DNA of 64,000 bases from Comamonas thiooxydans (lineage in GTDB: Bacteria > Pseudomonadota > Gammaproteobacteria > Burkholderiales > Burkholderiaceae_C): NCBI RefSeq assembly GCF_000964545.1, contig NZ_BBVD01000001.1:62001-126000 (forward strand), given 5' to 3'. This document shows positions 26,420-35,326 of this stretch, one piece after another (the stretch's first letter is position 1; the number at the start of each line of letters is the position of its first letter). The notes beneath the pieces were generated by a model that worked only from the letters and a program-made list of their open reading frames with translations, did not search any database and was not told where the DNA came from. Made by a program: the position numbers and the translations under genes.

Positions 26420-26481
26420 CAAAATAGAGCGCCAGCAGCTTCAGTTTTTGAAGCATGCACGGCGTGCAAAAAGGAACCCCC

Positions 26482-27339
26482 ATGAAACTCTGCGGCTTTG
26501 ATATTGGTCTGGACAAGCGCTTCTTTCTGATCGCCGGCCCTTGCGTGGTCGAATCCGAACAGCTGCAGATGGACGTGGCCGGGCAACTCAAGGAAATCAC
26601 TTCCTCGCTGGGCATCAACTTCATCTTCAAGAGCAGCTTCGACAAGGCCAACCGTTCCTCGGGCACCAGCTTTCGCGGCCCCGGCATGGAAAAAGGTCTG
26701 GAAATCCTTGCCAAGGTGAAGAAGGAGCTGAACGTGCCCATCCTCACCGATGTGCACACCGAAACCGAAGTGCCTTACGTGGCGTCTGTCGTCGACATGC
26801 TGCAGACCCCCGCCTTCCTGTGCCGCCAGACGGACTTCATCCGCGCCGTGGCCCAGTCGGGCAAGCCCGTGAACATCAAGAAGGGCCAGTTCCTGGCCCC
26901 GCACGACATGAAGAATGTCATCGACAAGGCCCGTGCTGCGGCGGTGGAAGCGGGCCTGCCCGCGGACAGCTTCACGGCCTGCGAACGCGGCGCCAGCTTT
27001 GGCTACAACAACCTGGTCAGCGACATGCGCTCGCTGGCCATCATGCGCGAAACCGGCGCCCCTGTCGTGTTCGACGCCACCCACAGCGTGCAACTGCCCG
27101 GCGGCAACGGCACATCCAGCGGCGGCATGCGCGAGATGGTGCCCGTGCTCTCGCGTGCGGCCGTGGCCGTGGGCGTGGCTGGCCTGTTCATGGAAACCCA
27201 CCCCGATCCCTGCAACGCCCTGTCGGACGGCCCCAATGCCGTGCCGCTCAAGCACATGAAGGCACTGCTGGAGACACTGGTGGCGCTGGACGATGTGACC
27301 AAGCGCAACGGCTTCCTGGAAGACCGCTTCCAGGCCTGA
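26482..27339 (+). CDS. kdsA: 2-Dehydro-3-deoxyphosphooctonate aldolase (KDO-8-phosphate synthase)
   Basis: This 285-residue enzyme condenses phosphoenolpyruvate with arabinose 5-phosphate for lipopolysaccharide core synthesis. Typical blocks are FLIAGPCVVES, SFDKANRSS, RGPGMEKGL, KKGQFLAP and VFDATHSVQLPGG. The start at 26482 follows AAGGAA; an ATG nine codons upstream is unlikely. It follows pyrG in a widely conserved order. Confidence 0.96.
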   Translation: MKLCGFDIGLDKRFFLIAGPCVVESEQLQMDVAGQLKEITSSLGINFIFKSSFDKANRSSGTSFRGPGMEKGLEILAKVKKELNVPILTDVHTETEVPYVASVVDMLQTPAFLCRQTDFIRAVAQSGKPVNIKKGQFLAPHDMKNVIDKARAAAVEAGLPADSFTACERGASFGYNNLVSDMRSLAIMRETGAPVVFDATHSVQLPGGNGTSSGGMREMVPVLSRAAVAVGVAGLFMETHPDPCNALSDGPNAVPLKHMKALLETLVALDDVTKRNGFLEDRFQA

Positions 27340-27453
27340 GCATGCATACACAGCGCATCCGCAGCGACATGACGGCCTTGCAGCAGGCCTGCATGTCCAT
27401 ACGCCCCGGCCGCCCCAAGGCGGGCAGCGGCGTCTGAGCAGATGATGCACCCC

Positions 27454-27494
27454 GGCATGACCGACACGATGAAGCGTGGCGTCATGCCTTTTTT
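27454..27494 (+). terminator. Terminator downstream of kdsA
   Basis: GGCATGAC (27454-27461) and GTCATGCC (27481-27488) pair around a 19-base loop and are followed by six T residues. Confidence 0.75.
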
Positions 27495-27497
27495 GTA

Positions 27498-27525
27498 TCC
27501 GCTTTTGTGTCCGCTTTTGTGTCCG
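27498..27525. repeat. Small tandem repeat
   Basis: The 12-base unit TCCGCTTTTGTG is present twice in succession, followed by TCCG, just after the kdsA terminator. Confidence 0.7.
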
Positions 27526-27691
27526 AATGCTTGCACAGAAACGTCTTGCGCAAGAAATTCGACTGCAGCAACACGTCAAGGCAAAAGCGGCCCACCAAAT
27601 TTGTGCACAATAGCCGCCGCAGCCTCTTCCATACTCGTCGCGTGCATGGCGCGCGCGCAGCATGTGGAGAAGAGTCGGCTTCACAATTTTG

Positions 27692-27738
27692 ATAGCAGCT
27701 TGCGCTTTATGCACAAGCGCTTGGGCGTGATTTCATGA
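27692..27738. repeat. Short intergenic repeat, family 2
   Basis: ATAGCAGCTTGCGCTTTATGCACAAGCGCT contains a hairpin (AGCGC-type arms around the loop) and matches the Comamonadaceae-style ATAGCTnnTTGCGCTTTAT repeat seen elsewhere in the window. It lies upstream of eno. Confidence 0.5.
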
Positions 27739-27786
27739 AAGAAGTCAGCCTGCACGTACCGATTTCAGAAACCCAAAGGAAATGCA

Positions 27787-29073
27787 ATGAGTGCCATTGT
27801 TGACATCGTAGGCCGCGAAGTGCTGGACAGCCGCGGCAATCCCACCGTTGAGTGCGACGTGCTGCTGGAATCCGGCGTGATGGGCCGTGCCGCCGTGCCC
27901 TCGGGCGCGTCCACCGGCTCGCGCGAAGCCATTGAACTGCGTGACGGCGACAAGAGCCGTTACCTGGGCAAGGGCGTGCTCAAGGCTGTGGAGCACATCA
28001 ACACCGAAATCTCCGAAGCCGTGCTGGGCCTGGACGCTTCCGAGCAGGCTTTCCTGGACAAGACCCTGATCGACCTGGACGGCACCGACAACAAGAGCCG
28101 CCTGGGCGCCAACGCCATGCTGGCCGTGTCCATGGCCGTGGCCCGCGCCGCAGCCGAAGAAGCCGGCCTGCCCCTGTACCGCTACTTCGGCGGCATGGGC
28201 GGCGTGCAGCTGCCCGTGCCCATGATGAACGTGATCAACGGCGGCGCCCACGCGAACAACTCGCTGGACCTGCAAGAGTTCATGATCATCCCCGTGGGTG
28301 CCCCCACCTTCCGTGAAGCCGTGCGCTGGGGTGCCGAAGTCTTCCACGCTCTGAAGGCCATCATCCACCACAATGGCATGTCCACCGCCGTGGGCGACGA
28401 AGGCGGTTTCGCACCTTCCGTGGAAAACCACGAAGCCGCGATCCAGCTGATCATCGAAGCCATCGAAAAGGCCGGCTACAAGCCCGGCGAGCAGATCGCC
28501 CTGGGCCTGGACTGCGCAGCTTCCGAGTTCTACAAGGACGGCATGTATGTGCTGGCCGGCGAAGGCAATATGACACTGACTTCGACCCAGTGGACCGACA
28601 TGCTGGCCGGCTGGTGCGACAAGTACCCCATCATCTCCATCGAAGACGGCATGCACGAAGGCGACTGGGATGGCTGGAAGATCCTGACCGAGCGCCTGGG
28701 CGCCAAGGTTCAGCTGGTGGGTGACGACCTGTTCGTGACCAACACCAAGATCCTCAAGGAAGGCATCGAAAAGCGCATCGCCAACTCGATCCTGATCAAG
28801 ATCAACCAGATCGGCACCCTGACCGAGACCTTCGCCGCCATCGAAATGGCCAAGCGCGCCGGCTACACCGCCGTGATCTCGCACCGCTCTGGCGAAACCG
28901 AAGATAGCACCATTGCCGACATCGCCGTGGGCCTGAATGCTGGTCAAATCAAGACTGGCTCCATGAGCCGCTCCGACCGTATCGCCAAGTACAACCAGCT
29001 GCTGCGCATCGAGGAAGACCTGGGCGATGTCGCCGAGTACCCCGGCCGCGCTGCCTTCTACAACCTGCGCTAA
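27787..29073 (+). CDS. eno: Enolase
   Basis: This 428-residue glycolytic enzyme interconverts 2-phosphoglycerate and phosphoenolpyruvate. It shows EVLDSRGNPTVE, the signature IKINQIGTLTET and the catalytic-site SHRSGETEDSTIAD. Length and start are standard. Codon use is strongly biased, as expected for a highly expressed gene. Confidence 0.97.
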   Translation: MSAIVDIVGREVLDSRGNPTVECDVLLESGVMGRAAVPSGASTGSREAIELRDGDKSRYLGKGVLKAVEHINTEISEAVLGLDASEQAFLDKTLIDLDGTDNKSRLGANAMLAVSMAVARAAAEEAGLPLYRYFGGMGGVQLPVPMMNVINGGAHANNSLDLQEFMIIPVGAPTFREAVRWGAEVFHALKAIIHHNGMSTAVGDEGGFAPSVENHEAAIQLIIEAIEKAGYKPGEQIALGLDCAASEFYKDGMYVLAGEGNMTLTSTQWTDMLAGWCDKYPIISIEDGMHEGDWDGWKILTERLGAKVQLVGDDLFVTNTKILKEGIEKRIANSILIKINQIGTLTETFAAIEMAKRAGYTAVISHRSGETEDSTIADIAVGLNAGQIKTGSMSRSDRIAKYNQLLRIEEDLGDVAEYPGRAAFYNLR

Positions 29074-29149
29074 AGTGCGCAGCTGAAGTAAGTGCCCGGC
29101 AACCGCTTTGCGGCCAGGGCGCTTACCCTTGATTCCACCAGGTTTTTGT

Positions 29150-29428
29150 ATGGTCAACCGCGTCGTCTGCGTCACTTTACTGGTCTTGCTGACCGCCATT
29201 CATGCCCAGCTCTGGCTGGGCAATGGCAGCATGGCCTATGTGCACGAGCTGCAGCAGCAAATCAAGGATCAATACGCGGCCAATGCCCTAGAAAAATCGG
29301 AAAACGACAGGCTGCAGTCCGAGGTCAACGACCTCAAGGACGGCCTGTCCACCGTGGAAGAAAAGGCCCGCTACGAGCTGGGCATGGTCAAACCCAATGA
29401 AATCTATATTCAGGTTTCCAGGCGCTGA
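29150..29428 (+). CDS. ftsB: Cell division protein FtsB
   Basis: This 92-residue single-pass inner-membrane protein has one N-terminal transmembrane segment (about residues 4-22), then a coiled coil (HELQQQIKDQYAANALEKSENDRL region) and the family C-terminus with ARYELGMVKPNEIYIQV. It bridges FtsL and FtsQ in the divisome. The start at 29150 gives the usual length. Position after eno is conserved. Confidence 0.92.
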   Translation: MVNRVVCVTLLVLLTAIHAQLWLGNGSMAYVHELQQQIKDQYAANALEKSENDRLQSEVNDLKDGLSTVEEKARYELGMVKPNEIYIQVSRR

Positions 29429-29939
29429 TCCGGCGCCCGCTCCGTCCCGAAGCCAGCCCCGCGCTGGCTTTGCTGTTCCTGCGCCCACGCTGGTGCTGCT
29501 GGGCGCTCCCCATGCCCTGGCGCGCAGCATGGCGCATGGCTTGCTGCAGGCCCGTCTGGATGCGGGCCTGGCCGGCCCCTGGCAATGCATGGCCCCCGCG
29601 AGCGGCGATGAATGGCCGGCCGATGCCCTGGTCTATGTGCTGGGCCAGGACTGGCGCGATGCCGACCCGGACCCCGCCATCGCTCAGCAGATCAGCCAAT
29701 GGCGCGCACTGCTGGAAGCACGCTCTCAGAGCTATGTGATGCTGTACGGCAGACCGTCTGCCCAATGGCAGCAACTGGCCGCCTCTCTGAAATTCATGGA
29801 ACCGGCCGCAGACTGGGATTGGATTTCAAGCAAAAACCCCTGGAGTTCCAGTCAGAAAATACGCCGCAAAGCCTGCGAGCAATGCGGCGATCCTGAGTGC
29901 GAGCTGGCACTGTTCGAGGCCTTGAAAAGCGCCCCCTGA
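29397..29939 (+). CDS. Hypothetical protein overlapping ftsB
   Basis: This 180-residue protein of unknown function overlaps the end of ftsB by 32 bases in another frame, so translation may be coupled. It has a Pro/Ala-rich start, a region suggesting an alpha/beta fold (PTLVLLGAPHALARSM, then DALVYVLGQDW) and three cysteines near the C-terminus (CEQCGDPEC). The stop codon lies inside a family 1 repeat, which supplies the final proline codon. I recognise no family. Confidence 0.65.
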   Translation: MKSIFRFPGADPAPAPSRSQPRAGFAVPAPTLVLLGAPHALARSMAHGLLQARLDAGLAGPWQCMAPASGDEWPADALVYVLGQDWRDADPDPAIAQQISQWRALLEARSQSYVMLYGRPSAQWQQLAASLKFMEPAADWDWISSKNPWSSSQKIRRKACEQCGDPECELALFEALKSAP

Positions 29940-30010
29940 GGCGCCTCGTGCCTTCTCCCCTATCTTTTCCGAGCTGGAAGACACCCGCGCTGCCCCGACC
30001 TGGGCTCTTG
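29931..30010. repeat. Palindromic intergenic repeat, family 1, copy 6 (degenerate)
   Basis: CCCCCTGAGGCGCCTCGTGCCTTCTCCCC matches the start of the family 1 repeat, and its TGA is the stop codon of the gene at 29397. The later part (GGGCTCTTGCAGGGTGTC) is only loosely similar. Confidence 0.55.
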
Positions 30011-30060
30011 CAGGGTGTCTCCCGCCATCAGAGCTCCATAGCCGCGGGCAGACTGTTCAG

Positions 30061-31068
30061 TTATTGCACCGAGCTGGAGCTGGGCGGCTGCTTTTGCACT
30101 TCGGTGAACAGACGCGCCGCATCGATGGCGTCGAACTGGTATTGCTGGCCGCAGAAGTCGCAGCCCACCTCGATCTTGCCACGCTCGGCCACGATGGAAT
30201 CCACCTCTTCCTCGCCCAGCGAGGTCAGCATGGCGGCCACACGGTCACGGCTGCAGGTGCAGGCGAAACGCGGGGCCTGCTCGTCGGCCTGCGGAGCGAA
30301 GCGCAGCAGCTTCTCTTCCCAGAACAGGCGCCGCAAAATGGTCTCCACATCCAGCGTCAACAGCTCTTGCTGCGTCAGGCTGGAGGCCAGCGTGGCAATG
30401 CGGTTGTACTCCTCGTTCAAGCCCTGGGCATCATGCTCGGCCTCTCCGCTTTCGGTGGCCGCGGCCAGATTCGCCTCGCCCTTCACAGGCATGCGCTGCA
30501 GCATCAGACCGGCAGCGATCTGGTCATTGGCGGCCAGCACCATCACGGTGTCGAGCTGCTCGGACTGCATCATGTAGAACTGCAGCGCATCCGACAGGCG
30601 CTCGAAGCGGCCGCCAGCACCATCGTTGAGCGGCACCACGCCCTGATAGGGGTTCTGGCCGGGCTGGCGGTCCTTGGGGTCCAGCGTGACGGCGCAGCGG
30701 CCCGCGCCATGGGCATTGACCAGTTCTGCCAGCGGGGCCAACTGGCCGCGCAGGGGCAGATTGGCCTCTCCCACCAGTGTTGCCGTGGCACGCAGGCTCA
30801 GGTCCGACTGCACTTCGGCCACGGCCAGTTTGACCGGGCCGTCACCCATGACCTGGAATACCAGCGCGCCATTGAACTTGATGTTGGACTGCATGAGCAC
30901 GCCAGCCGCCGTCATCTCGCCGAGCAAGGTGCTGACGGCCTCTGGGTAGGCGCCGGTATCCTTGTTGCCGGCACGGCGCTGCAGGATTTCCTGCCAGGAG
31001 TCAGTCAGGCGAACAATGGCACCACGCACGGGCAGGCCGTCAAAAATGAATTTATGCAGTTCAGACAC
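30061..31068 (-). CDS. hslO: Redox-regulated chaperone Hsp33
   Basis: This 335-residue protein holds unfolding proteins during oxidative stress. The C-terminal zinc-binding redox switch is visible as CTC (in FACTCSRDR) and CDFC (in VGCDFCGQQ). The start codon is GTG at 31068. It is longer than E. coli Hsp33 by some 40 residues, mainly through an Ala/Glu-rich insert in the middle and a Gln/Pro-rich tail. It lies 30 bases downstream of the carbonic-anhydrase-like gene on the same strand. Confidence 0.92.
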   Translation of the reverse strand: MSELHKFIFDGLPVRGAIVRLTDSWQEILQRRAGNKDTGAYPEAVSTLLGEMTAAGVLMQSNIKFNGALVFQVMGDGPVKLAVAEVQSDLSLRATATLVGEANLPLRGQLAPLAELVNAHGAGRCAVTLDPKDRQPGQNPYQGVVPLNDGAGGRFERLSDALQFYMMQSEQLDTVMVLAANDQIAAGLMLQRMPVKGEANLAAATESGEAEHDAQGLNEEYNRIATLASSLTQQELLTLDVETILRRLFWEEKLLRFAPQADEQAPRFACTCSRDRVAAMLTSLGEEEVDSIVAERGKIEVGCDFCGQQYQFDAIDAARLFTEVQKQPPSSSSVQ

Positions 31069-31098
31069 GCTAATCGATTCCGGTAAAAAGCAGGGCCC

Positions 31099-31623
31099 TC
31101 AGCCCAGCTTGCGCAAGCCGCGCTTGAAGCGGCGAGCATTTTCAACATAGTTCCTGGCGCTCTGGCGCAGACCTTCGATCTGCTCGGGCGATAGCTCGCG
31201 CACGACCTTGGCGGGGCTGCCGAGGATCATGGAGCCGTCGGGAAATTCCTTGCCCTCGGTCACCAGCGAGCCTGCGCCCACCAGGCAGTTCCTGCCTATC
31301 CTGGCGCCATTGAGCACCACTGCACCGATGCCGATGAGCGAGCCATCGCCAATCGTGCAGCCATGCAGCATTACTTGGTGGCCAACCGTCACATTGCAAC
31401 CCACCGTAAGCGGTTTGCCGAAATCGGCATGCAGCACGCTGGCATCCTGGATGTTGGAGCCCGCGCCGATGCTGATGTTTTCGGTATCCCCGCGGATGAC
31501 CGTTCCAAACCAGACACTGGCGTCCTTGTCCAGCTTGACGCGGCCCATGACCTCGGCGCTGTCGGCCACCCAGGCGCTTTCGTCGATCTGCGGCGCAACG
31601 CCGTCGAGTTCGTAAATTGCCAT
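31099..31623 (-). CDS. Gamma-carbonic-anhydrase-like hexapeptide-repeat protein
   Basis: This 174-residue protein has a left-handed beta-helix of hexapeptide repeats and the metal-site histidines typical of the YrdA/PaaY group (VLHADFG, then VTVGHQVMLHGC). Homologues are trimeric; some are active gamma-carbonic anhydrases and others have no known activity. It is divergent from the DUF455 gene across a 50-base spacer. Confidence 0.88.
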   Translation of the reverse strand: MAIYELDGVAPQIDESAWVADSAEVMGRVKLDKDASVWFGTVIRGDTENISIGAGSNIQDASVLHADFGKPLTVGCNVTVGHQVMLHGCTIGDGSLIGIGAVVLNGARIGRNCLVGAGSLVTEGKEFPDGSMILGSPAKVVRELSPEQIEGLRQSARNYVENARRFKRGLRKLG

Positions 31624-31673
31624 CTGCTTGTCTCCCTGTGGGTTGCTTCTTTATAGAACCTAGAATTGTAGGG

Positions 31674-32480
31674 ATGGAGTTACGTCATCGCGCGCTAGAG
31701 GTCTTGTGCCTTGCAGACCCAGAGAGAAAAGCTGCTGCAGCCATTGATCTGCATACACAAAAAGCTCTCTATTCGATAGCAGAAACAGCACCGACACTGC
31801 GCATCCCCGAATCCGAGCTTCCCGGCCGCCCGGCCCGGCCCGAGCTCAAGCACCACACGGCCGTGGCGCGCCGCTCGCCGGCCACCCTCGAAGGCCGGGC
31901 CGTGCTCATCCATGCCATTGCACATATCGAGTTCAATGCCATCAACCTCGCACTGGACGCCATCTGGCGCTTTGACGGCATGCCCGAGCAGTACTACCAC
32001 GACTGGCTGCAGGTGGCTGCAGAGGAAGCCAAGCATTTCCGCCTGCTACGCGATCATCTGCGCCAGCATCATGGTCAGGACTATGGCGACCATCCGGCCC
32101 ACCAGGGCCTGTGGACCATGTGCGAAAAAACGGCGGGCGACATCGTGGCCCGCATGGCCCTGGTACCCAGAACGCTGGAGGCGCGCGGCCTGGACGCCAC
32201 GCCGCAGATCCAGAACAAGCTGCGCAACACCCACGCGACCGATGCGCTGGCGGCCTGTGACATTCTGGACATCATCCTGCGCGAGGAAGTGGGCCATGTG
32301 GCCATAGGCAACCACTGGTATCGCTGGCTGTGCGAGAAAAACGGTCTGGACCCCGAGTCGTTGTACCTGGAGCTGACAAAGCGCCATGAAGCGCCGCGCC
32401 TGCGCCCACCCTTCAATGAGAAGGCACGCCGTGCCGCAGGCTTCACCGCAACCGAGATCGCCTGGCTGCAACAGATATAG
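31674..32480 (+). CDS. DUF455 ferritin-like protein
   Basis: This 268-residue protein has a ferritin-like four-helix region with metal-type carboxylate/histidine motifs: HIEFNAINLALD, AAEEAKHFRLL and REEVGHVAIGNHW. The family is uncharacterised and is predicted to bind a di-iron or similar centre. The start at 31674 follows GTAGGG closely, and the promoter must fit in the 50-base divergent spacer. Confidence 0.85.
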   Translation: MELRHRALEVLCLADPERKAAAAIDLHTQKALYSIAETAPTLRIPESELPGRPARPELKHHTAVARRSPATLEGRAVLIHAIAHIEFNAINLALDAIWRFDGMPEQYYHDWLQVAAEEAKHFRLLRDHLRQHHGQDYGDHPAHQGLWTMCEKTAGDIVARMALVPRTLEARGLDATPQIQNKLRNTHATDALAACDILDIILREEVGHVAIGNHWYRWLCEKNGLDPESLYLELTKRHEAPRLRPPFNEKARRAAGFTATEIAWLQQI

Positions 32481-32642
32481 GTATTTTTTTATTGACTCGA
32501 ATCAAGAACCACCGACAAGCGAGGCCCGCGAGCCGAAGTTGTTGGCACAAACGGACTGAACGCACGAAGCTGACACTATGATCGGCTCGTTCTTACAATA
32601 ACCGGCACAGCCAACCATTTCCCACACAGACGTCATGCAGCA

Positions 32643-33902
32643 ATGAGTGAACAAACCATAGAGGACCAGGCATTCGCCTCGCCGCGCAACCTGTCCAAAG
32701 GCATGATTGCACGCCAGCCCATCGTCAACGGGCTGCAGCAAATCATTGGTTACGAGCTGTTCAACCGCTCGCGCTCGCCTTATGGTCACACCATGGCCTC
32801 AGACGCGACGCTGATCTTTGCGGCCCTCACGCATGCTGGAGAGGAAGATCTGGTCGGCACCAAGCTCATGTTCGTGAATTGCACTCACGAAGGTCTGACC
32901 GGCGAGCACCTGGAGCTGCTGCCTGCCGACAAGGTGGTGCTGGAGATCCCCCCTCTGGGCCATGCTGCCGTGCATGAGGTGGCAGCCCGCCTGCCCACCT
33001 TGCTGGCACTCAAGGACCAGGGCTTTCATCTGGCCTTCAACCACACGGTACTGGAGTCTGTGTATTCGGCCTGGCTGCCGCTGGCCGACTACATCAAGTT
33101 AGACCTCTCCACGCTGGCACCGGACCAGCTTACGGTGCTGGTCAAGTTCGCCAACCGCCACACCCGCGCCGAGCTGATCGCCGAAAAAGTCGAAAGTGCC
33201 CATCAGCATGAGCTGGGGCAGCGCCTGGGCATAGAGCTTTTCCAGGGTTTCTGGTTTGCCCGTCCCACGGTGATGCAGACCCGCCTTCTGACCCCGACGC
33301 AGCAAAGCATCATCCAGTTGCTGACGCTGGTACGCGAGCAGGCCAGCACCGATGCGATCGAGGAAGTTCTCAAAAAGGACGCCGCCCTGGCCTTCAACCT
33401 GCTGCGCCTCATCAACTCGGCCAGCTTTGGCGCCCATCGCAAGATCACCTCTTTCAAGCAGGCCGTGATGCTGCTCGGCCTGAACAAGCTGTTTCGCTGG
33501 GCTGCCATGCTGCTGACAGCCGCCCGTGAAGGCGGCCCCCCGCCGGCCGTAGGCCAGACCGCCGTGATTCGCGGCCGTCTGATGGAGCTGCTGGCCAAGC
33601 ACTCGCTAACGGACACCGATGCCGATCTGGCCTTTATCTGCGGCATGTTCTCCATGCTGGACCGCATGCTGGGCATGCCTTTGCCTGCAGCGCTGGCGCT
33701 GATTCCGGTGTCCGAATCGGTCTCTGCCGCGCTGCTGCATCATGAAGGCATTCTGGGCGAGCTGCTGATGCTCACCAAGGCCTGCGAGAGTCATGACCAG
33801 GAACAATTCGACCGCAGTGCCTGCAGCCTGGAGCTGGAGCACGGGGACATCAATCACGCTCATCTGCAGGCTTTGAGATGGACGGAGTGTCTGTCCGACT
33901 GA
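32643..33902 (+). CDS. EAL/HDOD signal-transduction protein (first of tandem pair)
   Basis: This 419-residue protein has an N-terminal EAL-like domain (about 20-230, starting IARQPIVNGLQQIIGYELF) and a C-terminal HDOD domain (about 225-410, with FNLLRLINSASFG). The EAL triad is not preserved and several metal-binding positions look altered, so cyclic-di-GMP hydrolysis is unlikely; binding or protein interaction is more probable. Family members resemble YuxH. A paralogue starts 35 bases after its stop. Confidence 0.85.
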   Translation: MSEQTIEDQAFASPRNLSKGMIARQPIVNGLQQIIGYELFNRSRSPYGHTMASDATLIFAALTHAGEEDLVGTKLMFVNCTHEGLTGEHLELLPADKVVLEIPPLGHAAVHEVAARLPTLLALKDQGFHLAFNHTVLESVYSAWLPLADYIKLDLSTLAPDQLTVLVKFANRHTRAELIAEKVESAHQHELGQRLGIELFQGFWFARPTVMQTRLLTPTQQSIIQLLTLVREQASTDAIEEVLKKDAALAFNLLRLINSASFGAHRKITSFKQAVMLLGLNKLFRWAAMLLTAAREGGPPPAVGQTAVIRGRLMELLAKHSLTDTDADLAFICGMFSMLDRMLGMPLPAALALIPVSESVSAALLHHEGILGELLMLTKACESHDQEQFDRSACSLELEHGDINHAHLQALRWTECLSD

Positions 33903-33937
33903 CAGCGCTTTTGCCCCACACCCAAGCGATAACCGAC

Positions 33938-35224
33938 ATGGATACCTCTGACACAAACGCCTCTTCACCAACCGCCAGCCCCGTTGCAGACAGGGACGAG
34001 GCCAATATGGCCAGCATTGCGCGTCAGGCAATCGTCGATGAAAAGCGGGATGTGTATGGCTACGAGCTGTTTGACCGCTCGGTTGCACATAACGCACACA
34101 CAGCAGCATCTGATGCGGCACTGCTGTTCAATGCACTGTCCTACGCCGGTGCCGAAGCCCTGGTGGGCAAAAAGACGGTTTTCATCAACTGCACCCATGA
34201 CAGCCTGAGCGGCGGCCACCTGGAGCTGATTCACCCCGACCGTGTGGTACTGGAAGTGCCGGCCCTGCCCGCCGATGCCACGCAGGAAAACATCGAAGCC
34301 TGCCTGCCCACATTTGCGGCCCTGCGCCAGCGTGGCTTTCGCCTGGCTTTCGACCAGAACCTGCTGCGCCGCAACTATGCGTCATGGCTGCCCATGGCCT
34401 CCTTCGTCAAGCTGGACATGCAGAGCTTCGCGATCGAGCATGCCGAGAAGCTGGTGAAGTTTGCCCAGACCTACACACGCGCCCAGATCGTGGCCGAGAA
34501 GGTCGAAACAGCCGAGCAGTTCGAGCATATGCTGGGCCTGGGTGTGAAGCTGTTCCAGGGCTACTGGTTCGCCCAGCCCCAGCTCGTGCAGGCGCGCACC
34601 ATCCGCCCCACGCAGACCACCATCATCCAGCTCATCAACCTGGTGCGCCAGCAGGCCAGCACGGAGGAGATCGAAGAGCTGCTTAAGAAGGACCCCACGC
34701 TGTCCTTCAACCTGCTGCGCTTCATCAACAGCTCGGGTTTCGGCCTGTCCTGCGAGATCACCTCCTTCCGCCATGCGGTGATGATTCTGGGCCTCAAGAA
34801 GCTGTTCCGCTGGGCGGCCCTGCTGCTGACCACCTCACGCGCCGGCGGCACACCGCCGGCTGTGGGCCAGACAGCCGTGGTGCGCGGCCGCCTGATGGAG
34901 CTGCTGACCGCCGAGCTGCTGCCGCCCGAGGAATGCGACCACGCTTTCGTCGTGGGCGTTTTCTCGCTGCTCGATGTGATGCTGAGCCAGCCCATGGCCA
35001 AGGCCCTGGAATCCGTAGCCCTGCCCCAGTCCGTGGTTGAAGCACTGGTACACAACCAGGGCGTTTTTGCACCCTTCCTGGATCTGACGCGCGCCTGCGA
35101 GTCTGGCGACGAAGCGGCTTTTGCCCGCGCCGCCAATGCGCTGCAGCTGTCCAACCACCAGGTCAACTGGGCCCATCTGCAGGCACTGAGCTGGGCCGAC
35201 AACCTGGCCAGCGAAGTGATCTGA
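33938..35224 (+). CDS. EAL/HDOD signal-transduction protein (second of tandem pair)
   Basis: With the start at 33938 this is 428 residues and parallels the upstream protein throughout: IARQAIVDEKRDVYGYELF opens the degenerate EAL domain and FNLLRFINSSGFG lies in the HDOD domain, and both share AVGQTAVxRGRLMELL. An in-frame ATG at 33878 overlaps the previous gene and is less likely. The pair most likely arose by tandem duplication and could form heteromers. A terminator follows. Confidence 0.85.
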   Translation: MDTSDTNASSPTASPVADRDEANMASIARQAIVDEKRDVYGYELFDRSVAHNAHTAASDAALLFNALSYAGAEALVGKKTVFINCTHDSLSGGHLELIHPDRVVLEVPALPADATQENIEACLPTFAALRQRGFRLAFDQNLLRRNYASWLPMASFVKLDMQSFAIEHAEKLVKFAQTYTRAQIVAEKVETAEQFEHMLGLGVKLFQGYWFAQPQLVQARTIRPTQTTIIQLINLVRQQASTEEIEELLKKDPTLSFNLLRFINSSGFGLSCEITSFRHAVMILGLKKLFRWAALLLTTSRAGGTPPAVGQTAVVRGRLMELLTAELLPPEECDHAFVVGVFSLLDVMLSQPMAKALESVALPQSVVEALVHNQGVFAPFLDLTRACESGDEAAFARAANALQLSNHQVNWAHLQALSWADNLASEVI

Positions 35225-35269
35225 ACCAATCCGCTTCGCGACCAGTCAGTGCGCTTGCTGCGCACAACG

Positions 35270-35308
35270 AAAAAGGGCTTGCAGCCGATGTGACCGCAAG
35301 CCCTTTTT
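35270..35308. terminator. Bidirectional terminator
   Basis: AAAAAGGGCTTGC pairs with GCAAGCCCTTTTT around a 13-base loop. It separates the second EAL/HDOD gene (+) from the convergent Bug receptor gene (-). Confidence 0.92.
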
Positions 35309-35326
35309 CATTCAAGAAAGTTCCGA

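Larger units (their letters stand above)
27340..27786. other. Intergenic region kdsA-eno with terminator and repeats
   Basis: This gap holds a terminator (27454-27494), a small tandem repeat (27498-27525) and a family 2 repeat (27692). A 31-codon open frame at 27342-27437 begins three bases after the kdsA stop but has no convincing ribosome binding site and is not called. AAAGGAAA before the eno start is the expected ribosome binding site. Confidence 0.6.

Noticed and set aside
27342..27437. 31-codon frame directly after kdsA
   Set aside because: There is no convincing ribosome binding site, and it lies ahead of the kdsA terminator as likely trailer sequence.
27498..27525. Tandem repeat considered as the start of a CRISPR array
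   Set aside because: There are only two 12-base units with no spacers.
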